From positions 1-9,598 of the forward strand of contig CALLAG010000370.1 of the NCBI GenBank assembly GCA_938002705.1: 9,598 nucleotides of DNA, written 5' to 3'. Source of the DNA: an uncultured Saprospiraceae bacterium. Lineage in GTDB: Bacteria > Bacteroidota > Bacteroidia > Chitinophagales > Saprospiraceae. Each line of letters opens with the position of its first letter. Positions within the stretch are counted from its first letter, which is position 1. Below, in pieces: positions 1-6,192 of the stretch. A program made the position numbers and the translations under genes. A model generated the notes under the pieces. That model had not been told where the DNA came from. It did not search any database and saw only the letters and a list, made by a program, of their open reading frames with translations.

Positions 1-19
1 TTTGGATTACTGAATAAGT

Positions 20-45
20 ATGAGTGATAATCTAATTTCACTCAT
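20..45 (-). terminator. Candidate hairpin terminator of the leftward three-gene run
   Basis: A perfect 8-bp inverted repeat, ATGAGTGA (20-27) and TCACTCAT (38-45), encloses a 10-nt AT-rich loop. It starts 18 nt past the stop codon of the leftward T9SS type A protein gene, which is where a terminator would be expected. No run of U follows the stem on the minus strand, so it is not a canonical intrinsic terminator. It could instead be a 3'-end stabilising hairpin. The repeat is seen directly; the role is inferred from position. Confidence 0.4.
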
Positions 46-63
46 CAGCGCTAAATTCAATTG

Positions 64-1188
64 TTAAAATTTCACAAACCGCTTATTAATCCTTGCATCA
101 TCATCATATATAAAAATATTATAATGCCCAGTAATAAGAGATTGCACATCGATAGATCTTGTAGTATCGGTGGAGCCTTCTAATATTACATTCCCTATTA
201 GGTCTACAATTTGATATTGGTATGACGACGATGAGTTATCAGGCGTCAATAAATGAAGTCTGTCACTCACCGGGTTAGGGTAGAGTGCCATTAAGTTTTC
301 CACCTCGTCATCTACAGAGGTCAGTTCACAGAAGTCCATATCCCAGTCTACTAATACCCAGTCTTGCCAGATCGCAAAGGTTGTCGCTCCACCTGGGATA
401 CGCCATATAGATGTCTGTCCACCCGCATATCCTATGAATGCATTGAGCTGATCAGCATTGATGATGTTATACTCTGTACTTATGATGTGGTGTATGGGTT
501 TAGTGGCACCGAGGCTACGGTATTCTCTATTGCCGACTTCTACCCAGTAAGCAGGGTTGTCCAGATATGATTCTCCCCACACTTCCAGGTATGTCTGAGG
601 AAAATAAGCATCCACATAAGGATCCATAATGTCGATTCCAAAATTATGATCAGCAGGATTGCCCCAAGTCGTCACGCCTAATGTAAATGAGCTATCTATT
701 AGTCCAGCAGCTATAGCGATATTTTTTTGATCATAGAAAGCAGATACTAAGTTCTCAAGGATGACAGTTTCATTATCAAATTCCATTTCTATATCGATAA
801 CGTATCCATCATATCCGGTTGATATTGCAGTCGTCAGAGCTTGAGCTTGGGCCTCATCATTACCGGGGTAGTTATAGGACCATGCATAGACTTCCATGTC
901 CCTATTATGGAAAGCTGTAATGATATCTTGATTAACTATCGTAGGCCATGCTGTTGTGTCCAGTCTACCGTCTGCTACTTTTACGTAGATTCTTTTGACT
1001 CCTATATTATCGAGGCTGTCAGCTAAGTTCTCATATGAGTCAAAGCCTGTCTGCTCCATTCTCCATAGCCATACGCCTAAGTGATTACACGCATCATCTT
1101 GGGCATGAGTATGCACGGAAAAAATAGTAATTATAATAGGAATTAATACGATTGCCTTGATGGCTGTTGCTTGTGACTTATACCACAT
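64..1188 (-). CDS. Secreted TIM-barrel (GH18-like) protein with T9SS type A sorting domain
   Basis: Predicted secreted protein of 374 aa, probably exported by Sec and then across the outer membrane by the type IX system. From the chosen start, residues 1-29 form a signal peptide: basic n-region, hydrophobic AIVLIPIIITIF, and a cut near THA/QDD. Residues about 35-285 read as an alternating barrel. At 127-134 is DGYVIDIE, which matches the GH18 chitinase motif DGxDxDxE except that the first inner Asp is Val; the DxE pair (D132, E134) is present. QTY (198-200) and the Trp-rich end (IWQDW) also suit a sugar-binding barrel. Residues about 300-374 are a T9SS type A domain opening with LYPNPVSD and ending in KRFVKF. 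The ATG at 1188 is chosen because it gives a normal signal peptide and only an 11-bp overlap with the upstream DoxX gene; in-frame ATGs at 1203 and 1227 would add 5 or 13 residues. It is the last gene of the run. Substrate unknown; enzymatic activity is inference. Confidence 0.8.
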   Translation of the reverse strand: MWYKSQATAIKAIVLIPIIITIFSVHTHAQDDACNHLGVWLWRMEQTGFDSYENLADSLDNIGVKRIYVKVADGRLDTTAWPTIVNQDIITAFHNRDMEVYAWSYNYPGNDEAQAQALTTAISTGYDGYVIDIEMEFDNETVILENLVSAFYDQKNIAIAAGLIDSSFTLGVTTWGNPADHNFGIDIMDPYVDAYFPQTYLEVWGESYLDNPAYWVEVGNREYRSLGATKPIHHIISTEYNIINADQLNAFIGYAGGQTSIWRIPGGATTFAIWQDWVLVDWDMDFCELTSVDDEVENLMALYPNPVSDRLHLLTPDNSSSSYQYQIVDLIGNVILEGSTDTTRSIDVQSLITGHYNIFIYDDDARINKRFVKF

Positions 1189-1594
1189 TATAGCTGCGGT
1201 CATCGATAGAGTATTTTCCTGAGCCAAGAAAATATATAGATAAAAATCCGATAAGGTATATCATTGCGGGTTCTTTAGATCCGCCTTCTGCTCCGTACAT
1301 GAACCACGGGTCAGAGCCATGTACGACAAATGCTGCTACAAGCATAGTAACGATAAGCGGTAGAGTCGCTAATCTGGTTTTGTAGCCGATGATGATAAAT
1401 ATGCAAGCAATAAATTCTGCAAATACCGCAAGCCCAAGAGAAACATCGGCAGGAAGACCGAGAAATGAGAAAAACTGTATCTCATCTCCCGAGAATAATT
1501 TCATGAGTTTGCCATAACCATGACCTATCAGCATATACGACCCAAATCCGAGTCTCAATATTAATGCTGTAAAATCTGGATATTGTATTGTCAT
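1178..1594 (-). CDS. DoxX family membrane protein
   Basis: A small integral membrane protein of 138 aa with four predicted transmembrane helices at about 8-26, 52-70, 75-92 and 109-124. Family features are visible: an N-terminal helix with LRLGFGSYMLIGHGYGKL, a short loop with a LGLP turn (45-48), the AEFIACIFIIIGYKTR segment (59-74) typical of DoxX/DoxD-like proteins, and a polar loop with a HGSDPWF stretch before the last helix. DoxX relatives include a subunit of archaeal thiosulfate:quinone oxidoreductase and many poorly defined bacterial membrane proteins, so the exact role here is unknown. It lies 28 bp after the START-like gene, and its 3' end overlaps the start of the secreted protein gene, so the three are probably co-transcribed. 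The length is normal for the family. Confidence 0.85.
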   Translation of the reverse strand: MTIQYPDFTALILRLGFGSYMLIGHGYGKLMKLFSGDEIQFFSFLGLPADVSLGLAVFAEFIACIFIIIGYKTRLATLPLIVTMLVAAFVVHGSDPWFMYGAEGGSKEPAMIYLIGFLSIYFLGSGKYSIDDRSYNVV

Positions 1595-1622
1595 GGTGAG
1601 TAGTAATATTAGCTAAGGATGA

Positions 1623-2000
1623 TTAACCTCCACAGACAATACGTAATTGTGCAACCTGTGTTTCCCAAAAGTCTCTTTGCTCTCCATCTTCGCCGGCATC
1701 GCAAAAATCTGTTATCTCTAAGATCGTCTGCAAGGTAATATCAGATTTGTACATTCTGAATTCTAAATACTCTCCCTCCTCTCCTTCGGTAAATCTGAAT
1801 CTAAGTCTTTCCTCTTCTATATCATCTACGAGTATGGCTTCCTCTTCTGATCCCTCCCATGAGAAGGTATATTCATCATCTTTAAGGTCTGCTCCCTCGC
1901 AGAACCATGTCACTAAGCATTCTGGCGCAGTGATAAATTTATATAATATTGACGGGGAAGCTTTGAATATGAACTCCATGTCTACTTTCTCTCTACTCAT
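1623..2000 (-). CDS. START-like (SRPBCC fold) domain protein
   Basis: A soluble cytoplasmic protein of 125 aa of the short START-like / AHSA1-type class common in Bacteroidota. The N-terminus (EFIFKASPSILYKFITAPECLVTWF, residues 9-33) is the usual beta strand followed by the paired helices of the helix-grip fold. Later strands include EYTFSWEGSEEEAIL and LRFRFTEG, and the C-terminal helix is about 109-122 (RDFWETQVAQLRIV). The protein is strongly acidic, with runs of E and D at 50-77. The fold forms a cavity for hydrophobic ligands, but no ligand can be named. It is first in the leftward run. Its promoter must lie in 2001-2232; the best minus-strand candidate is TTCCTTTG at 2075-2068, one base off TAnnTTTG, with no matching -33 box. 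The antisense frame is Ser-rich and not credible. Confidence 0.85.
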   Translation of the reverse strand: MSREKVDMEFIFKASPSILYKFITAPECLVTWFCEGADLKDDEYTFSWEGSEEEAILVDDIEEERLRFRFTEGEEGEYLEFRMYKSDITLQTILEITDFCDAGEDGEQRDFWETQVAQLRIVCGG

Positions 2001-2090
2001 TAAAAAAATGTTTATTTGTAAGTATTTGGTTATTAATTTTATAGGACCATAATATACATAATTCTTGCAAAGGAAAAATATTTAATGGGA

Positions 2091-2187
2091 AAAACTAATT
2101 ATAGTTAACAATTTTAGTTATTTTATCGTTTAAAACTAATGCAAATTGAGCTTTTAAAATCATTTGCGTTTTATCTCCATTAGTTTT
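2091..2187. repeat. AAAACTAAT repeats in the rpoD control region
   Basis: The 9-mer AAAACTAAT occurs at 2091-2099 and 2132-2140, and in inverted form (ATTAGTTTT) at 2179-2187. The last two extend to a perfect 10-bp inverted pair, 2132-2141 with 2178-2187, separated by 36 bp. Nested inside is a second pair, GCAAAT (2141-2146) and ATTTGC (2162-2167). TAGTTA also occurs at 2102-2107 and 2115-2120. The right-hand copies touch the -33 and -7 boxes of the rpoD promoter, so they could be operator half-sites or AT-rich upstream elements. The repeats are seen; the function is inferred. Confidence 0.5.
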
Positions 2188-2194
2188 ACTTTTG
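2163..2194 (+). promoter_or_regulatory. Bacteroidota-type promoter of rpoD
   Basis: TTTG (2163-2166) is followed after 20 bp by TACTTTTG (2187-2194). This matches the known Bacteroidota primary-sigma consensus, TTTG at -33 and TAnnTTTG at -7, at every defined base with normal spacing. Transcription would begin about 5-8 bp further on, leaving an untranslated leader of about 30 nt before the rpoD ATG at 2233. Confidence 0.75.
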
Positions 2195-2232
2195 AATCCT
2201 TAATTAAATACCGATCAAATAAACACACCTAG

Positions 2233-3099
2233 ATGAGGCAACTAAAGATTACCAAATCCATCACTAATCGTGAAAGTCAGTCATTAGAAAAATATCTCCA
2301 AGAAATTGGAAAAGTGGACCTTCTCACACCAGAAGAAGAAGTCGATTTAGCAAAAAAGATAAAAGCAGGTAATCAAGAAGCTTTAGAAAAACTTACCAAA
2401 GCGAATCTAAGATTCGTTGTCTCCGTAGCAAAACAATATCAGAATCAAGGTCTATCACTCAGTGATCTGATCAACGAAGGTAATCTTGGACTTATCAAAG
2501 CAGCACAAAGATTTGATGAGACAAGAGGTTTCAAGTTTATTTCTTATGCTGTATGGTGGATAAGACAATCCATACTACAAGCACTCGCAGAACAATCAAG
2601 AATAGTAAGATTACCACTTAACAAGGTAGGTTCTCTTAATAAGATTAACAGAGCTTTCTCTGAGCTTGAACAAGAATTCGAGAGAGAGCCATCTTCTCAC
2701 GAGTTAGCTGATCTATTAGAGATAACATCTGATGAGGTCGAGACGACTTTAGGTGTGGCAGCAAGACACGTGTCTATGGATGCACCATTTATAGATGGAG
2801 AGGATAACTCATTACTTGATGTATTAGAGAACATAGGTACACCCGGTACTGATAAGAAACTCGAGTACTCTGAGTCATTAAGGAGAGAGATCGAAAGATC
2901 GCTTAACACATTGACAGAGCGACAGTGTGATGTAATTAAGTTATACTTCGGTATAGGTATAGAGCATCCTATGTCATTAGAAGATATCGGTGATAGATTT
3001 GGCCTTACAAGAGAGAGAGTACGCCAGATTAAGGATAAAGCGATTAATAAGCTGAGGTCTGCATCTAGAAGTAAGCTCCTTAAGCACTACTTAGGATAG
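2233..3099 (+). CDS. rpoD: Primary RNA polymerase sigma factor (RpoD/SigA)
   Basis: The housekeeping sigma factor, which binds core RNA polymerase and recognises the -33/-7 promoters used through this genome. At 288 aa it is the compact Bacteroidota form: it lacks region 1.1 and the long non-conserved insert of E. coli RpoD. Region 1.2 is about residues 15-50 (SLEKYLQEIGKVDLLTPEEE). Region 2 is about 54-124, with LSLSDLINEGNLGLIKA in 2.2 and YAVWWIRQSILQAL (105-118) covering 2.3-2.4, including the aromatic residues that melt the -7 box. Region 3 is about 131-205, with the MDAPF (182-186) and DNSLLDVLEN (191-200) segments. Region 4 is about 217-280, with the helix-turn-helix at 249-275 (DRFGLTRERVRQIKDKA). 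The start is supported by the promoter 39 bp upstream. The gene stands alone and converges on the Lrp-family gene with only 34 bp between them. Confidence 0.97.
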   Translation: MRQLKITKSITNRESQSLEKYLQEIGKVDLLTPEEEVDLAKKIKAGNQEALEKLTKANLRFVVSVAKQYQNQGLSLSDLINEGNLGLIKAAQRFDETRGFKFISYAVWWIRQSILQALAEQSRIVRLPLNKVGSLNKINRAFSELEQEFEREPSSHELADLLEITSDEVETTLGVAARHVSMDAPFIDGEDNSLLDVLENIGTPGTDKKLEYSESLRREIERSLNTLTERQCDVIKLYFGIGIEHPMSLEDIGDRFGLTRERVRQIKDKAINKLRSASRSKLLKHYLG

Positions 3100-3133
3100 G
3101 GTACGATAATATTATTTGTTGACAATTATTGGC

Positions 3134-3619
3134 TTAATCGTCAGATAATTGATGATCAAATGAAGCAAGAGGCCTCTCAAATGCTCTATCGAGTGATATG
3201 AAAGTCTCAGTTCTCTGTATACCCGGTATTTGTTGGATTTTTTCCGATATAGTATTTCTTAGGTGCTGTGTATCCTTGCTTATAATCTTAGCGAATATAC
3301 TGTATGTACCCGTCGTATAGTGTGCTTCTACGACTTCAGGTATCTTAAGTAATTCCTCAGATACATTATTGTACATCTTACTTTTCTCAAGGTATATGCC
3401 AAGGAATGCAGTGATATCATAGCCTAACTTAGCATAGTCTACTTTGAGTTCAGTATTAATGATGATCTTAGATTCCATTAATTTTTTAATACGGACATGG
3501 ACAGTACCGCCAGATATAAAAAGTGCTTTGCCTATTTCTGCATACGTTACCTTACCATCCTTCATGAGTATGGATAGTATTTTTAGATCTATCTCATCTG
3601 GATTGTACTTTTTCTTCAT
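3134..3619 (-). CDS. Lrp/AsnC family transcriptional regulator
   Basis: A one-component transcription factor of 161 aa, probably sensing an amino acid or related small molecule. Residues about 6-65 are the AsnC-type winged helix-turn-helix: DEIDLKILSILMKDGKVTYAEIGKAL, then the recognition helix SGGTVHVRIKKLMESKII. Residues about 68-145 are the RAM (ligand-binding and oligomerising) domain, with IPEVVEAHYTTGTYSIFAKI (93-112) holding the family's conserved G-x-Y turn between strands, and IPGIQRTETFISL at its end. The length is normal for the family. It is divergent from the S41 protease gene across 100 bp that contain two palindromes, so autoregulation and control of the protease are plausible. 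The effector and targets cannot be read from the sequence. Confidence 0.92.
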   Translation of the reverse strand: MKKKYNPDEIDLKILSILMKDGKVTYAEIGKALFISGGTVHVRIKKLMESKIIINTELKVDYAKLGYDITAFLGIYLEKSKMYNNVSEELLKIPEVVEAHYTTGTYSIFAKIISKDTQHLRNTISEKIQQIPGIQRTETFISLDRAFERPLASFDHQLSDD

Positions 3620-3648
3620 ATCAGTATCTGTTTTTTGAAGTCTATTAA

Positions 3649-3677
3649 ATAAACTAACTGAAAATTAGATAGTTTAT
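3649..3677. promoter_or_regulatory. Imperfect palindrome, candidate operator
   Basis: ATAAACTAACT (3649-3659) and AGATAGTTTAT (3667-3677) are inverted copies matching at 10 of 11 positions around a 7-bp AT-rich spacer. The site begins 30 bp upstream of the Lrp-family start codon and lies in the region shared with the divergent S41 protease gene. Lrp/AsnC proteins commonly bind such dyads next to their own genes. The symmetry is seen; binding is inferred. Confidence 0.45.
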
Positions 3678-3689
3678 AATGTATTAGCC

Positions 3690-3700
3690 TAACTTAGTTA
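3690..3700. promoter_or_regulatory. TAACTTAGTTA palindrome, candidate operator half
   Basis: A perfect 5-1-5 palindrome, TAACT-T-AGTTA, ends 19 bp before the S41 protease start codon. It shares the AACT/AGTT core with the larger dyad 12 bp to the left, so the two may be one composite binding region. It is short enough to arise by chance in AT-rich DNA. Confidence 0.3.
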
Positions 3701-3719
3701 TAAAAAAAACCAATAATTT

Positions 3720-5291
3720 ATGCCGTCTCAGCATAATCCTACAAGTAAGCACATCCTATTACCACTCGCTATAGCACTAGCTTCTGCGATAGGGTTGCTG
3801 GCAGGATATAAGATGAATCTTAATAATGCTGATATATCATTATTGAAGTTAGACCAAGTCAGTGAGACATCACATCGATCCAGTGATGGAAGAATAGAAG
3901 AAATTCTACGATTTATAGAAACGAATTATGTCGATAGCTTAGATGAAAATACGATTGCTGTAGATGCTATTAATCACATTCTAAATCAATTAGACCCTCA
4001 CTCCAGCTACATAACACCAGAAGAATTAGAGGAGCATAATGAGAAAATGGAAGGCGTCTACACTGGTGTAGGCATAGAGACAATTAAGTTAAGAGATACT
4101 TTCTATATAACTCAAGTCAAAGAAGGTGGTCCAGCATTCGAACAAGGGCTGCTAGTGGGAGATGCTATTATCCATATAAATGATGATACGATATCTGGCA
4201 CTAAAACCAGTTTTGCTAAGATGAGCAAACTACTGAAACTCAAAGACAGGTCCCACATCGAGATAGGTTACAAAAAAGTAGATCAATCCGAGACTACAAT
4301 TGTGGAAGTCGTACCAGCTAAAATTACATTACAATCAGCAGATCTCTCCTACATAATAGGTGACGCAACAGCGTATCTTAAGATATCCAGATTTAACTCT
4401 AATACTTATGAGCAATTTATTAAGTCATTAGAACGGGTTGCTTCTAAGGAGGATGTTATCAATCTAATAATAGATCTGAGAGATAATCCTGGTGGCTTTC
4501 TGCCTGAGACGATTAATATCTTGTCACAGCTATTCGCTGATAAGGATAAGCTACTAACCTATACAGAAGGACTTAATAGAAAAAAACAAGAATATAGAAC
4601 CACGGGAAGGCAGTTCTTCAATATCGGTAAAGTCGCCGTCCTGATCAATGAGAACTCAGCCTCAGGAAGTGAGATATTAGCAGGGGCTGTGCAGGATTGG
4701 GACAGAGGATTTATAGTAGGGCAGTCATCATTTGGCAAGGGATTAGTACAAGAGATATTTCCACTGAGCAATGGAGGAGCACTAAGGCTTACCGTGTCTA
4801 AGTACTATACACCATCAGGGAGACTGATACAGAAATCCTATGATAACATCGAGAAGAAATTCGAGGCAGATACTTCAGATTATACGACCATGATGCTTAA
4901 CCGTACAGTAATAGGCGGTGGTGGTGTGACCCCTGATATCAAACTAAAAGACGAATATAACATGTCTTGTTATGCACTATATGACTACATAGATTATTAC
5001 ATCATTAATGAGATGCTCAATAGTAGGTCTTATGAGCTTGACGCAAATAAGCTTACAGAGGAAGGTCTAATTCGTTTTATCAATAGAGAATACGTCGAAG
5101 ATGTAGAGAAACTATCAGATATATGCCAAGCGGATACTGAACGTTACATCCAAGCTCGTCTCAAAAGAATGATGGAAGGAGACGTATCGTACCAGCAATT
5201 TTTAAATCTGGAAGATGCCTACATAACGGAAGCATTAGACCTTATAAGTAACGAGAAGTCCACTTTTGCCTTACTTTCTCAAGAAAATTAA
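3720..5291 (+). CDS. S41 family C-terminal processing peptidase (carboxyl-terminal protease)
   Basis: A periplasmic serine protease of 523 aa, anchored to the inner membrane by one N-terminal segment (about 11-30, ILLPLAIALASAIGLLAGY). It trims or degrades envelope proteins from their C-termini. After a helical N-terminal part with the family signature LDPHSSYITPEE (91-102), a PDZ domain covers about 105-195, with GVYTGVGIE and the GPAFEQGLLVGDAI carboxylate loop. The S41 core follows at about 205-375: LIIDLRDNPGG (249-259), then NENSASGSEILAGA (310-323), then SFGKGLVQ (337-344). By alignment with E. coli Prc the catalytic set is S315, K340 and Q344, all present. A helical C-terminal extension (about 410-523) is usual for Bacteroidota members. 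The 3' end overlaps the convergent Sua5/TsaC gene by 21 bp. No clear TTTG/TAnnTTTG promoter lies in the 100 bp upstream. Confidence 0.95.
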   Translation: MPSQHNPTSKHILLPLAIALASAIGLLAGYKMNLNNADISLLKLDQVSETSHRSSDGRIEEILRFIETNYVDSLDENTIAVDAINHILNQLDPHSSYITPEELEEHNEKMEGVYTGVGIETIKLRDTFYITQVKEGGPAFEQGLLVGDAIIHINDDTISGTKTSFAKMSKLLKLKDRSHIEIGYKKVDQSETTIVEVVPAKITLQSADLSYIIGDATAYLKISRFNSNTYEQFIKSLERVASKEDVINLIIDLRDNPGGFLPETINILSQLFADKDKLLTYTEGLNRKKQEYRTTGRQFFNIGKVAVLINENSASGSEILAGAVQDWDRGFIVGQSSFGKGLVQEIFPLSNGGALRLTVSKYYTPSGRLIQKSYDNIEKKFEADTSDYTTMMLNRTVIGGGGVTPDIKLKDEYNMSCYALYDYIDYYIINEMLNSRSYELDANKLTEEGLIRFINREYVEDVEKLSDICQADTERYIQARLKRMMEGDVSYQQFLNLEDAYITEALDLISNEKSTFALLSQEN

Positions 5292-5843
5292 TTCGCCCTC
5301 ATCGTCAAAGCTTATCACCATTGACGCTTTAGGGTGGTCGCTGGTATTCTTACCAGGGTGTAGAATATAGTCAACACTACTTATGATATGATGGCTTATA
5401 TCATCATAGGTCATTGGGGCCGAGGTATTAGAAGCATTAGCACTTGTAGATACGATAGGGTGTTCTAGCATGGATATAATATTACACAGCACCGGATCTT
5501 TAGTCACTCTTACAGCTACTTTTCCATTTTCGTCGGAGAGATATTCAGGCAGGTTTTCATTAGCTTGATAGACGACTGAGATAGGTCTTCTATGATAATG
5601 GATTAATGTCTCTATCCGAGGATGGACCTCTACGATATATTTTTTTAACCGATCTATATTATCTACTAATAAGATAAGTGACTTATCTACAGTTTTGTCT
5701 TTGATCTCGTAGATCTTAGCTACAGCATTATGATCCATAGCGTCACAACATAATCCCCATAAGGTATCTGTGGGACAAAGTATAACACCACCATTCTTAA
5801 GACTATCTATAGCCTCAAGTTCTTCATCTAAATAATTATCCAT
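5271..5843 (-). CDS. L-threonylcarbamoyladenylate synthase (Sua5/YrdC/TsaC family)
   Basis: Cytoplasmic enzyme of 190 aa making threonylcarbamoyl-AMP from threonine, bicarbonate and ATP, the first step of t6A37 tRNA modification. The single YrdC domain spans almost the whole protein. Family marks include GGVILCPTDTLWGLCCDA (18-35), KSLILLV (54-60), VAVRVTKDP (109-117) and VSTSANASNTSAP (131-143), which carries the conserved SxN. It has no Sua5 C-terminal domain. The WPGP motif seen in E. coli TsaC is replaced by RRPISVVY (85-92), in keeping with the short Bacteroidota branch as I recall it. Odd point: the KxRP motif normally near residue 48 reads K48-D-K50-T, so the usual arginine is lysine. 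The start ATG at 5843 gives a normal N-terminus. It is transcribed alone and overlaps the 3' end of the protease gene by 21 bp. It could be a diverged paralogue, so no symbol is given. Confidence 0.88.
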   Translation of the reverse strand: MDNYLDEELEAIDSLKNGGVILCPTDTLWGLCCDAMDHNAVAKIYEIKDKTVDKSLILLVDNIDRLKKYIVEVHPRIETLIHYHRRPISVVYQANENLPEYLSDENGKVAVRVTKDPVLCNIISMLEHPIVSTSANASNTSAPMTYDDISHHIISSVDYILHPGKNTSDHPKASMVISFDDEGELIFLRK

Positions 5844-5964
5844 ATATAATCAAACCAAAGTGTCTTTCGTTACATTAAGGAAATGTAGATTATCCTCAAT
5901 TTTGCGTTTAAAATGCATAATTTCAATCAAAGACGACGAAATCATCGATAGCCAGTGATTTGTC

Positions 5965-5986
5965 GAGGTTAATTCCGAGGTTGATT
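5965..5986 (+). repeat. Tandem GAGGTTRATT direct repeat
   Basis: GAGGTTAATT (5965-5974) and GAGGTTGATT (5977-5986) are direct copies 12 bp apart with one difference, each preceded by C. The second copy forms part of the left arm of the adjoining hairpin. Such spacing, about one helical turn, suits a protein binding side by side, but two copies alone cannot prove that. Confidence 0.45.
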
Positions 5987-6013
5987 TTTAGTTCATTATT
6001 TAAAAATCAATCT
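5978..6013. repeat. 13-bp hairpin with 10-nt loop
   Basis: AGGTTGATTTTTA (5978-5990) pairs with TAAAAATCAATCT (6001-6013). Twelve of 13 positions are Watson-Crick and the remaining one (5980 with 6011) is a G-U pair when read as plus-strand RNA. The loop is 5991-6000. It is not next to the 3' end of any gene seen and has no U-run after it, so it does not look like a terminator. It could be a cis-regulatory or small-RNA element, or a DNA dyad for a regulator. Confidence 0.5.
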
Positions 6014-6192
6014 ATTAATTGTGCTATAGATTTCTATCGCATAATTCAGGATTAACTTGGGGTATAAACGATATTGTGATAACTTTAATTTTATACTTTA
6101 AATTATTTGTGCAAATTCAATCTTATAAGCAACATATTCATACTAATTGAGATAACAGTTGTGTCGATAAACGTTTTTTAACATTAGATTTT

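Larger units (their letters stand above)
5844..6192. other. 349-bp divergent intergenic region
   Basis: No credible gene was found; the only ATG frames noted are about a dozen codons long. The region must contain the start signals of both the leftward Sua5/TsaC gene and the rightward PKD protein gene, but no full TTTG/TAnnTTTG pair is present on either strand. The nearest is CAAACCAA at 5852-5859, a minus-strand -7 box with one mismatch and only 8 bp before the start codon. The notable content is a direct repeat and a hairpin between 5965 and 6013, listed separately. The rest is plain AT-rich sequence. Confidence 0.6.

Noticed and set aside
1189..1227. N-terminal extension of the T9SS type A protein to the ATG at 1227
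   Set aside because: It would put 13 extra residues, including two further Met codons, ahead of a normal signal peptide and enlarge the overlap with the DoxX gene to 50 bp. The ATG at 1188 gives a standard signal peptide. The longer form cannot be fully excluded.
1747..2052. 101-codon plus-strand frame opposite the START-like gene
   Set aside because: The translation is a low-complexity Ser-rich shadow of the Glu/Asp-rich START-like protein on the other strand, and its end runs into the divergent promoter region.
3100..3133. Bidirectional terminator between rpoD and the Lrp-family gene
   Set aside because: The 34-bp gap is AT-rich, with ACGAT and ATCGT far apart, but no compact stem with a U-run could be found.
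5391..5420. TATGAT/ATCATA symmetry inside the Sua5/TsaC gene
   Set aside because: It is imperfect, built of simple AT-rich triplets (ATC, GAT) and fully explained by coding sequence.
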